Under the pieces are notes generated by a model. It was not told the DNA's origin and did no database searches. It was given only the letters and a program-made list of their open reading frames with translations. 64,000 nucleotides of DNA from Centropus unirufus (Eukaryota > Chordata > Aves > Cuculiformes > Centropidae), in assembly GCA_013397695.1 (NCBI GenBank), contig VYZI01000021.1, positions 3,124,620 through 3,188,619 of the forward strand, in the 5' to 3' direction. The position numbers were made by a program, and so were the translations under genes. Shown one piece after another: positions 24,051 through 35,900 of the stretch. Every line of letters starts with the position of its first letter. The first letter of the stretch is position 1.

Positions 24051-25933
24051 TATCCTTCCTAATATAAGTAAAATAAGGTCAGGGCTATTTTAAATACATC
24101 TGAAATATACTTTAACTGCAGGTACCTGCCTGAACTAACATAGGTCAGGAGATTGCTAAAAAAGAGATTTTTGCAGAAGAGCAATTGGTGTGAGAGATTA
24201 ATAATACTGAATTAGTTTTCAAATGTTCATTGTACTTGTAGTTAACTAATTTCTAAAAAAGGCTAACAAATCTACTTGCCCTCTTCAGTCCCGCAAGCTG
24301 GCCTAGATGAACCAGCCTGAGGAGTTTGCACAAACTGTTTGCAGAAGTGTTTGTTTAATAGACAGATTAGTATAGATGGAAACTTTCCAGAGCCCACAAA
24401 AACACTTAAGTCTATAGTAAATTCCATTAAAACTTTGGAAACTTTTCTTCTGCCCTTATATCGGTTATCCCTGTATGTCCATTATTCATTTGTTTCTCAC
24501 CCAGTGCCAGAAATGCCTTCCACTCTCTCACTCTGCACTTCATGACTATATGCCAAAGTTACAAGGCTTCATACAACACTTCTATTTTTAGCACTTAACT
24601 GCTGGTTCTCATTGCATTTTCAGTGTAGGATAACATCTTTTTTTCTGGAGTTTTGATGTGGGGGTGTTATTATTTCCAAACTGATGAACATGGCTAGGGT
24701 TGGTGGAATCACCTGCAAATAACATGGACTGTAATTTTTGGCATTTGTTGTAACTGAACTGTCATTTACAGATATATTTTTTCCATTATGAGCTAGCTGT
24801 GAGTACACCTGTGACATTAGCAGATATATGGTATACTTTCTGTGCTGTTTACAAAAGACAGCAGTTAGACAGTGAAGCCCACTAGTTTTAGCCTATTTGG
24901 AGTTATTTCCCCACTTATTTCCCACCATTCCCAACTGGTTTAGTAACTTTCTCAACATTTAATATTCATGAAACTAATTCTGTTTTCAAAGGAAATCCTG
25001 AGCATTAATGAAGTGATTCTTACAAAACCACTGTCAAGGATCCCAGTTCTCCATATCTATATACAGATGGCGAACCACATGAAAAGCTTAAGTTTTGCCT
25101 GAAATCTCAGCACAATTTAAGGCCCCTTTTAACTATCAGGCCTGCAGTGTCAGACTTGTATCCTGACCTAAATTTTCAGGGGCACAAGGAGCTTTCTTTG
25201 GGTTCCACCGTGGCAGGATGCCTCCAGCATCCAGCATCTCAATAATGTGAGTTAAGAAGCTCTTTTTCTTCTACACATCTTCAATGAAGATGTAGGGCCG
25301 TTCACACTCAGACCAATGTGAAAACATAAAATTGTCTGACGTGGAAACCCATTCCCATTCCCTGCATTAGGATCAGAACACGGAGCCCTGGAGGAGGCTT
25401 CCCTTTAAGAAAATTGTTCTGCTCAGTAATATTTGAATTTCTCCCCTCCCCACTCCAAGGCCTGAAAAGTCCCTTTAGACACTTTGACTGCTGTTTCTTC
25501 TTTCTACGCACTAAAATTCAGGAACACCTTCTCCTCCCTGCCCTCTCAGCTGCCACTGTCTGAAACAATCTAGACAATAATAGATTTTTAAAAGGCCATG
25601 AAGATAAAACTTTGTAAAGAAGGAAGAAAAATTAACAGTGAGAAACTGCCCTATCTAGGTTAAATACATATTTTGGTATACATACTATTTACGCAATAGA
25701 GCCTAATGGCTTCTTCAAAAGCCATTAACGTGTATTAAGTAAATACATAATTTGGTACGTGAGCTAATTTTGCAAGCACATTATTCTGTTTACAATACAT
25801 TCTTTCAGGTCTGAAATCTACTCTTCTGAAGTGCCTGAAGAGTCACTCACAATTGGATCCTTAATCCACAGCAAGGAAATCACCTCCTTAAACCAGACCA
25901 GCTAACTACAAGTTTATATAGATGGTTGAGGAG

Positions 25934-25946
25934 AAAAAAAAAAAAA
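25934..25946. repeat. A13 homopolymer
   Basis: Thirteen A residues preceded by GAGG and followed by GGAT. No retroposon body is recognised upstream. Confidence 0.85.
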
Positions 25947-26849
25947 GGATACAAATGAAATATTAGCCAGCTGAGTGCTTTGAGTGCTTGCCAGTGTGCT
26001 AGTCTGTGGGATAAAACATACCACCAGTGATGCTCTATCTACCTAATACAGAACATGCCATGTGAAATACCATTGCAGGTGAGATGCACATGTGAGGTCA
26101 TGTACTCATATAGAGCAGGAGAAGGGTTTGAAGAATTCAGCTTTCACTGTGAAGTAAAACAATTTAAATGTGATGTTTCAGGAAAGGTCTATTTTGTATT
26201 GCGTAGTATGTGAATTGATGTAATAAGTGACAACAGTAATTCCTTTTTTTAGTGATTCATCCAAGCTAAAACTGCAGATTCAAATATTCAGACTTTCAAA
26301 ACGTTTGGATCTAGGTCTGAATTTTTTAGTTTAGGTCAGCTGTAGTAACAGTAAACATGCTGCTTTTCTCGTATAGAGAATCCTCTATGTAAAGATGCTG
26401 AGATCTCCAGGAACCTCTTAACTTTTTTGGAAGTGAGACGCAAATTTTGTTTCTTTTTGCAGTATGAATTTTGCAGCAGGAATTCCATTTCATTATGAGA
26501 GTGCACATCATTACAAATGTACAACTTGGCCCAATCCCCATCTCTGTCCAATGATTTAAATGTCAAATAAGGATAATACACGTGCATTTCTGGAGAAGGT
26601 TGTGAATTTCATTCCACTGGTGGCAGCACATACTGCGGTAGATTGTAGACCAAAGAATGAGTAACTAATCAATCTATATTTTATGACAGAGGGGAGCAAT
26701 ATTTGTTTTTGAAAGTCATGATGCGGGCTAAGAGATAAAATTTTAATCTCCTGATCTGTCTGAGCACAGGTTTGGGAGCCAGGAAGTTCTGTGCACCAAA
26801 TCCAATTATCCAGAAATATTGACCTGTCCTCTTATACAGATGACTCTAG

Positions 26850-27000
26850 CTATTTATCCTAAAACTCATCACAGTAATGTCTGATATACAGAAGTACTAT
26901 TTTTTCCATTCTGCAGATGGGGAACTGAAATAGAAAGAGATGAAATAACTTGTGTCAAGTCACATAGGAAGTTGTAAAAGGATTTGGGGACCAGATTACC
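26850..27000 (+). mobile_element. MIR-like ancient SINE fragment
   Basis: The segment runs TATTTATCCT, GAAGTACTATT, CCATTCTGCAGATGGGGAAC, GAAATAGAAAGAGATGAAAT and TCAAGTCACATAGGAAGT. This matches, in order, the amniote MIR-type consensus words TTTATCCTCACAAC, TACTATTATCCCCATTTTACAGATGGGGAACTGAGGCACAGAGAG and CAAGGTCACACAGGAAGT. The match extends about 150 bp with only modest divergence. Such copies are non-coding relics shared by amniotes. The assignment rests on the remembered consensus; an L2-type LINE tail sharing the MIR 3' end is the main alternative. Confidence 0.75.
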
Positions 27001-30000
27001 TCAATTTTGCTTCAATGTCTTAATTACAGGGCATTTCTTAGAAAGGCCATGCTGCTATCAAAACAGCACATTTAACCAGATGTGATTAAACTCAATATAA
27101 ATGATAAATGCTAATAAAACAAATTTCTTTGTCTGAAAAACAGGAAAAATTTAAGGCAAGGAATGGAGTGGGAGGCTGAGATTGAAAGAATAATATTCAA
27201 TGTTAGAAAATGAAGTCGTAAAATCTTTGTCAAGCATTGCTCAACTCTTCAAACCATATGGAGCATGACTGCTGGGCTTCATATAATGCCCTGAATGTTT
27301 TTCATTTTCTATTCCACCGTTCACAGAAAAGGCACGGTGTTGTAATCTTGTCCTTCCGTTAACTACCAATTGTTTCTTTTGCCAACCTTTTTGCTTTAAA
27401 ATATCATTTTTTATGAAGGATAATGTTATATAGTGGAAAACTGTAAAATTTTTATGGATAGCCTTGGTGCTGAGAAAATACATTCTTTCAACAGTTTTAT
27501 TATATATATATTTTTTTGTGCATTACACATTTACAGGGTTTTCTCCATTGTATATATGTGTGTTTTATAGTTCATCCTAGACAAAAGGCATTATGTTAAC
27601 AGTCCTATCATTTAGAACTTTAATTCACTATTATGTTTTTACCTTTTTGTGGAAAGAATTATATTATTTTTTTCCTCCTTGGTAGTACTTGCTGTTGTTA
27701 ATAACAATAATGGGTGATCCAAAAAAGGGTTAGCTGTGAAAACCCACTCAATGGCTCAAACGTGTTTCTGAGCCACAAGAACAAGTGTGGAGATCCAGCC
27801 CCCAGCACATCAGATGGAATGGAATGCTTTAACTCCAATATAAGGCAGGCTTACACGTTATGTGCCCTCAGTCAAATGTCAACTGGTCTCCCAGTATTTG
27901 TGTTTCCCCCACGTCATTTCAAACATCTGCTAACCAACTCTAGATCATGTGACATTCTTTCACAGGTAAAGCAAGAACATGCTCATATCAAAGGAATGAA
28001 ATACATTTTCTTCAACTTTAAGAGATGCCAATAAAGTCTCTTTTGACATTCTTTCCTACTAACCAGCCTATTGCACTCTTCTAAAGACTGACATTTCCTT
28101 GCTCTACATCAGGCCTCAAGCCTTTAAATGTCTGCCTGGACTCCAAAGGTCTCCTTATAATCCCTTCTGGTTCACAGCCACACTACTGCAACTCCTGCCT
28201 TTCTTTGAAGCTGAACTCTAAGGTACAGCTGAACTGCTGGTGCTGCTTCTCTTTCCTGCATGCTCTGTCGAACAGCCCAGTCCAACGCAACATGAGCCCA
28301 CAGAGGATTTCACACTCGTAACAGAGCAACCTAGCCCAGAGTCAGCTAGGTTACTACAGCTAGAGTGAAGCCAGAAGATGAGAAACTGAGACAGCAGAGG
28401 GTCAAGAATGGCAATCAGAGAGCATGACCTCCTGAAAGCCTCCTGTTATCCGAGTTCTTCAGCCAAATGGTTTTGAAACTTTTACAGTGATTAATGGGGT
28501 CCAATTTGAGAAGAAAACTAAGAGCAAGTTTTTCTATGGTATGGGATTTTGATATGATATGGTCCTTAAGTTTTCAAGCAGCTAATCACAGTCACAAGTA
28601 ATTAAATACTGTGACTTCTTTCTTTTCACCGTAAATTGATATTTGCAGCAACACAGAACAACTGCAATACTTATATGGTTGTGAGTTATTTTTAGCTCTA
28701 TTGTTTATTGCCTTTCATATAGGCTAGTTAATGGGCAGCCTTTGATCACCTTTCTTCCCCCTCTCACAGTAAGGAAGTTAATGCAAAATAGTCATGGCAG
28801 ATAAAACTTTTATTTTATTTTTCTTTTTTTAAATGAACACTAAAGGGAAACAAAATATTTACTGATAATAAAAAACCTGAAGCCCTAAAATCAAAATATG
28901 GTGGAAACCAAATAGTGCACTAATAAACTTAGGAAGCACGCATTAAAACTAACTTTGATGTATTTGATTTAAGGCTAGTTGGCTTGAGTTAGTTACACAA
29001 TGGTCTGAGGAAAAAATCTTCATCAGCCTAGAGTATGTATTCACACACAAAACCTTAAAAATCACTCACAGAAACCTGTGAAAACATTTTTTTGCAGTCT
29101 CACAGCTCCAAACACTGTATTATTTCCCATTAGATTTGGGTAGCAACTCTTTGGCTACCAGACCTTGAGGCAAGGAGAAGAGGCTTCTTCAAATTCATGG
29201 ACAATCTTAGTTGCTGTATTGTTCCTACTAGCCAAAATTACCTTTAACCATAAGATATCTGTATCCTCTGGTAATTATTCCCTCTTGCTGTGTCTGCAGC
29301 TCTGTCTTGAGTTTCTCTAGCTTTCTGGAGTGTTTCTTTTATTCCAGAAAGGATGAAGGATGTTCTGAATCCAGACAAGGTTTTTATCACAAGGCTTCTA
29401 CCTTTCTCTTTCACCTTAGTGATGAAAGCTGTATTATCATAACACACTCAAGCTCTCCCCAAGAAGATATATGTCTTATCTTCCCCACTTTTGTAGTATA
29501 ACAGTTTGGAATTGAAGGATGCAAAGATATTATGAAAAGGATGCAAACTAAACTCACTCAGCCTGTTCCCCTCCAGCCCTCTGGTTCTTTGAGAGAAATC
29601 AACATTGTGTTTCTGCACCTATGGACTGATGATCTTCCACCCCTCACAGGGGGGAAATCAGGCCCTTACTTACATGAGTGCACAATAGCACAATGTCAAA
29701 CTCCTTGAGAACAAGCACTGAGCCTGGAGAAGGCTAATGCAGAAGCTTAGAAGATCATGTTAAATTCCATTCTCATTTAAATACACCCTCTGCAACAATT
29801 GTTCTACTTTGTTTGTGTGGGCAGGAGCCATACCTTCTGATGGTGCATAGGGAATGTACTGTCTGCTAACTAGTTCCAGAAAACTTCAGCCTCAGCTAGA
29901 ATAAGAAAGTTGACCATGCGAGATTCAAACACAGTGGTGGGAGAGAATAATCAGACTTCCTACCTACAGGTGGCTAGATTGTCAAGAAAAAAATCCACAT

Positions 30001-32897
30001 AATAATAAAAGTAAATGTAGCAGGATATTTGAAAGTGAAAAAAACTATATTTCTGTTTGCACAAGGAAAGACTTATGCTATTCAAGTCAAACTCTATTTG
30101 TATGTTCCCATCATTGAAGTAACAGCAGCTATAAATTGTGAATACTCATAGCAAGCTGTTCTCAAATAACCTATAAGCCAGACCAGAAATTATTTAACTA
30201 ATAATTTGAAATGACATACAGGACCAACAAAAAAAAAAAGCAGCAGAGTATTTACAGACCATTCATAAACAAGAGAAAGAGATTAAATGTCAGATAAGTG
30301 ATTCATTATGGATTATTCATTCAGCCTATGTATGAACATGGGACTGGAGGAAACCCATTATATCCATTCCCTACTTTTTTGATTGAAATGAGCATGCTCA
30401 GCATAGACCATTGTTTAGTTCAGTTAGAGAAGCATTTCATAAAAAGGGCTTCCCCATATATCACTCAAAAAAAAATATATAAAAGTGAGGACAACGACCC
30501 TTCTGGAGTCTGAGTGCATATGTTCAAAGTAACTCTGCTGTACAAGCCAACAGAAAATTGGCCCCCAAAATGACTTATAAAGGGATTTTGTAAGACATGA
30601 ACAGAACAGCATGGGCTCTGGCTAGGCAAAGAATTCAGAGTTGTAATAGAAAACATTTATTTGGCTACAGCTAAACATCCCAACACATGTTAGCATTTGC
30701 TGCCAATATGCTTCCTAATTAAGAACAACATAAAATCATAGGAAATCCTGTATCCCTGTCTTCATGCACTTTCCTTGTATCTTCGGTGTCCTGGCTCTGT
30801 TTCTCAAGTATAGCCTGCACAAGAGAAAGGTTAATTCAAAAGTAATGTTTTGCCAGCCATTAACTGTGTTGTCATTAACAAGATTAATGTACATTCCACT
30901 ATGCATCACCAAGTGCATTCTCCCTCCCGCCCCCACCCACCCTTTAAATAACTGCTCCTATTAAAATCTAATGAGCACAGCACAATTTAAAGAATAGCAC
31001 CATTTCTGCTGGGCAAAGTGTCGTCTGTAAACCATATAAAGCTGCAGGATTATTATGGATCTAACTGGAGGGCAGCTGAAAAAAAAATCTGTTCTCTCTT
31101 GGTCTATGAAGCCTTGGCCATGTTTATGTATTTTACCACAATGAACAGATTTCAAGACGAAGGACAGACTAGTATCTGTTTTTCTTCCTAACCCCCTTTT
31201 CCTTCAATCTCTACTCTTTCTTCATCTGAAATCGTTCAGAGACTCCCACTATGCACAGCCCCACACCCAGGTTACCTCTAACTCATTATCCAGTGATTAC
31301 TGCAGAGATAAACAGTTGACTGAATCCTTCTAAACAATCATGAGATTCATTTTTTTATAAGCTGCTCTTAGAGGACCCTAATTCATTACCATGGATGGAG
31401 CCTGGATCAATTCACCCTGCCAAACTGTCTCTGTTTTTTCCAGCAGAAGCAGCAAACAAATTGCTGGGCAAATACACACGGTGTTCCTCCATTTCCATAC
31501 TAGTGGCCTCCAGCTTGGAGATTGAGAGAATGGTCATGAGACCCTTCCAGTTTTTCATCTGGTTCTTGAGAAATTTCAGAAATATTTATTTCCAGAAAAT
31601 CCATACTCTTTACCCTGCTCTTTTCCTTCTTGGTCTCTACATTTCTGTTCCCCTCCACCAAGTTTTTTTTTCAACTCTATTTATTGCCTGTTTTTCTTGG
31701 CTTATTTTCACTTTCCATTTTTCATTATTAGTTCTTTATGATCTTCTGTTTCCTTTTTTTTTCCCTCTGTCATGGCTGCTCTCCCAGTTGTTCTCCTCTG
31801 GGGCCCTGAGTTTCCCTTAGCTAATGAAACAAGAGCTGCCTACCTCCCTTGCTTTTGCAATCCAGCTGTTTCCTTTTTAAAATATAAACTCATCTTTATT
31901 CAGTGAAGTTCCTGTGCGGGTTCTGATCCTTTAAGAGGAGATTGCATTCGTGACAGTGATAGGGAAGGCAAAAATAAACTTTGCTGGAAGAAAAGCCCTT
32001 TGGGTAGAAATCCAACCAGCTTGGTCTTGAAAGGCAGAGCCTTCTCCAGTAAAACTGGGTCGTTATTTTACTTAGCACCTCTTGGCACCTTGACATTGCA
32101 AAAGTCTCCTTGACAGTCTCCCCTCCCTTTTCCTCCTTTAGGTCCTAAAACCTCCCACCTTGAAAGCTTAACGTTTCCTGGCCTCTGTGAAAGTGTAGTC
32201 TAACTAACACCACAAACCTGGATTTTATATGATTAGTTAGTGAAAACTTGCCAACTTTAGGTGCAGCCTGCCAAGTCAAGTCAATTTACTGTGATGCTTT
32301 GACTGTGCAAGTAGGCCTTAATCCCCCTTTAATCTCCAGTGTACCCTTGACATCATGGAAATTACTTACAAAGCTAATGTCATCAGATGATCCATGTTAG
32401 CTATTTCAGTGAATGTTCTTCTGCACAATAGAGCAAGTTTACCTTGTAAGACACAGGCCCCAAAATATTTTCACTTAATGAGCCCAGCAGATATCATCTT
32501 ACAAATAGGGAATGAAAACTCCTTCTTCTGCATTATAACTCCCCAGACCTAATGTGACTTGGAATTTACATGCTAGCCAAGCATCAGGTCAGTGTATTTT
32601 ATTTCATGTCTGATTGATTGGATAAAGAGATTTACATAGTAGCCACAACAGCTATGAGTTATTAGGAAGGCATGTTTCCCTTTTCAACTCTGCAAGGCCC
32701 CTTCTGTGCTGAAAATGTTTGGCTGACATAAAAATTTCTACAAGAATTGTTTCTGATGGTGTGTTCAGCCAACAAGAGCATAAAGGAAAGAGAAAAATAA
32801 TGCCATGTGCTTCTCACAAGGTGAAAATTAGCATGTCCAATAGGAAGAAGTTAACAGTTATTATTTATTAATAATTGTATATAATATAATTCAAGAA
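27001..32897. other. Non-genic stretch
   Basis: No gene is supported over about 5.9 kb. The longest frame in the window, 141 codons at 31395-31820 (plus), coincides with a T+C-rich tract and encodes a run of hydrophobic residues for that reason. The 106-codon frame at 27714-28034 has no domain. An A+T dinucleotide patch lies at 27501-27520 and a CNE-like block at about 30815-31150. Confidence 0.5.
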
Positions 32898-32960
32898 TAA
32901 GGACTTCCATTTATATAATACTCTTTATCTCAAAATGGCCCAAAGTGCTTCGTACACCAA
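32898..32960 (+). mobile_element. Possible ancient SINE/LINE-tail fragment
   Basis: The words GGACTTCCATTTATATAATA, ATCTCAAAATGGCC and CAAAGTGCTTCGTACA follow the order of the recurrent vertebrate repeat that I recall as ATTTATATAGCACTTTTCATC..ATCTCAAAGCGCTTTACAAA. The match is short (about 60 bp) and diverged, so family and boundaries are uncertain; the downstream half (to about 33090) may belong to the same element. Confidence 0.5.
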
Positions 32961-35900
32961 AAGAAAAATTATGTACAAACTATGTGAAAGGATCATTCCA
33001 CGCATTACAGGAGTGTTGCCAGTGCAACAGAGGGATAGGACTCACAGCAATCTTCTAGGCAGCCTGCACTAAGGCTAAGAGCAGGGTTTAAGACAGGAAG
33101 TGAAAGGAATATTATATCCTCTCGCTTCTTAGGATGAGCTCATGATTTGGAGAGGAGCAAGGTCAATGGGGTCAGATATCTCCTGTAAGGGAAAGAAAGC
33201 CTAGAGGACTGATTTTAAAGGGCTGCAAAGGTGAAGCTTGCTATTTTGTCAGGAGGGTAGTGCTCTGCATAGACAGTTTGTGATTAAGGAGTAACTCATT
33301 AGTGCCTTAGAGAGAAGGGGAAGAGGAAGAGGAGCACTCAGGAAAGCTCTTTCCTGGATGACTTAAGAGGCTTTTAGGAGTTTCTCATCCCAGAACCCAT
33401 TCTACCTCTTCCTCATTTAGGTTTAACTTTGCCCTTTGGAAACCAAGGATACGTCTAATATTCATTTGCATGACAACAGGACCAGGTATTTCATTTGTGA
33501 TACAAAATTAGAAAATAACACACAACTGAACATCTATGAGCACCCAGACCTTGAGAAAAAAAACACATGCCTGCTATCAAATTATAGGTGTAAAAGATTG
33601 CATCTGTTATGCATCTGTCTACAAAGCTGCTTCATCACATTTGCAGTACCAGTATTTACATTTAATATTGGTCCATTTAAGAAAAAAAATGTCAAATGTG
33701 CGTCAACATATGTCTCTGGTCAACTAAAACTTCACCTACTGTGAGAGGAGATCTCTTCTTTCCCAGACATGTGGCTCCTGGGACAGAAAGTCACAGCTCC
33801 ATATCAAAGGAACTTACAACACTGAAGGAAGAGAGCAAGATATGAATGCAGATTCAAAGCTTACATAATGAATAAGTGCCTCCATCAATAGCTCTAATCC
33901 ATGTCAGTTTATGAGAGAAATGGGAAGTAAAAATTAACCTGAGCAGCAAGAACTAAGAGGGAGTTTAATTTAGGAAGGTAAAGTGCAGCTGCCTATTTGT
34001 GATTTAGCTAAAACACTGAGCTAGCAGCCTCCCAAGCTCTCACAGCAATTTTTAACTAACAGATGCAGTCAAGCTTTCAGTTTTATATTGCCATCATAAC
34101 TCATGATACACAATCTTAGGCTGTATTCAGAAGGTCTGTAGAACAAGGCCAGCTTGGGATTTCATACTGAGGGGGGCTGCAGCACTGCTCCCCTGCCAGC
34201 ACCTGTGCCCGACATCTGATCTTAGGGTTAGAGCACATCCTCTTCCCCCTCTTCTCTCTGCGCGACTGGCTGTGCCAAACCAGCAAAGAAGCATTCCGGC
34301 AGATTATGAAGCACAACTATCTTGGCCCTCGCACCTCAGAAGAAACCAGACCTAACAGGAATTTCGCACGCCATTCTCATGGATCTAAAGTGAGCTGTAT
34401 GGGTAGGTCTGTAAGGCAGTTTCTGTCCATGTGCTCATCTATGACCATGAGACACGCGGATCCCTAAAAGCTATGATTAGGTCAAGGATAATGGCAGGGA
34501 CAACTGTTGTGTTGAAACATGGGATCAATGAATTGAGGGCATTCTTAGAAAAGGTGGCAAAGACGTAAGTGGGAGTCATCGTTGCTTCCAGAGAATGGCT
34601 TGGATTACTGGATTCATATGAGAAAAAGTGTACCAAATATGAGGGAGAGAGGCAATGTAAAACACACCATCCCAAGTACTGCCTTTGGAATACTGGGGCC
34701 TCTCAAGCAAAGGGCACTATCTCTGAGCCAGGCATTTGGATAGAGCGAAGTATGAGCCTAACTCTAAGCTTCTGTGACTCTAATCCTCCTGGGACAGTGA
34801 CAGGAAAAAACAGACTGTTCAGAAATCCCTCAATACCGTTGCTCTTTTTATAGATCCCAGTGCAATGGAATGAAGAATGGAAAAGCACTTTGGTGTCACA
34901 AAGTGCACAGAAGGGTCATGACAGATCAGATGTTTGAAAAGAAAAATATTAAATTCATTTTTTCCGAAATGGTAAAAAGGGGAAAAAATATGAAGTTCAC
35001 CACCCTCTCCTGTATAAAGGATCCAACAGGAGTTCCGGAGTTCCCTTTAGTCAAGGATTCTTCCCAGAAAAGTTGTATTACAGACAAAATTTCAACAACC
35101 CTTTAAAGAGAAACCTGTGGGTATTTCCAATCAGTTTTGGAGGACAGTGCTCTGACTCCTAGCTCTCAGGCAAGTGTGGTAAATGCAGGGAGGGCCAGAC
35201 CCACAAAAGGTATCCTGGCATCTCACTCCCATTGAATATTGAAGTGCCTAAATATCTTTGCGAATATGGCTTTTAATCTTTTTATGATCTGCAATCCCAG
35301 CAGAGGAATCTGAGTCCTCTGGAAAAGATCTTCACTTCTTCCTGATCCAGGGTAATTCCAAGGATTACTACTCAGAATACTGGGAGAATGGGCTGTCACG
35401 CTATTTCCAGGCATACACCACTTTAAAATACCCAGCTAACACTAGATGCACACTGGTCTCCAATGCCAAGCTAAAGAATAGGAATTGCAGTGAAATCCTA
35501 TTAACCAAGGGCATTATAGTCATTAAGTGAACCACTGAATGTAATTTTGTGTCAAGAAAAAAGGGGAAGGAGATAAAAAAGGAAACTACATCTCATGAGA
35601 GAGGGAATTCCCTATCCTCTCAGAGGTAAACTTTGGGCTCCGGTGATGTGTAGCAGGAGTTTCAGAAGCTGGATGTACAAGAAATGACATGTGGTATTTT
35701 TTTAATCTCTCTTTTTCAGTGTAAGGCTTCATGCTTGGTCTTGTTTGCAACCCTAATGCTTCATGTTCCCTTGTGCCCTTTAAAGCTAAGGGTACTGATA
35801 GGCTTTATAGTAATGCAAACAGAGAGCATTCCACCTGCATCCATCAAAGCATTTAAAGATTCTGTTAATCTGATGTCTTAATTGTTACTGAGATTAGGAA

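Larger units (their letters stand above)
21173..26849. other. Non-genic stretch
   Basis: No gene is supported over about 5.7 kb. A locally CpG-richer and G+C-richer patch at about 21430-21690 carries a 116-codon minus frame (21413-21763) that has no domain I recognise. A TTG microsatellite lies at 24023-24050 and an A13 run at 25934-25946. Confidence 0.5.

Noticed and set aside
31395..31820. Longest open frame in the window (141 codons, plus), rich in Phe and Leu
   Set aside because: It coincides with a T+C-rich tract, which yields Phe/Leu/Ser codons by composition. There are no domains and no credible topology or splice context.
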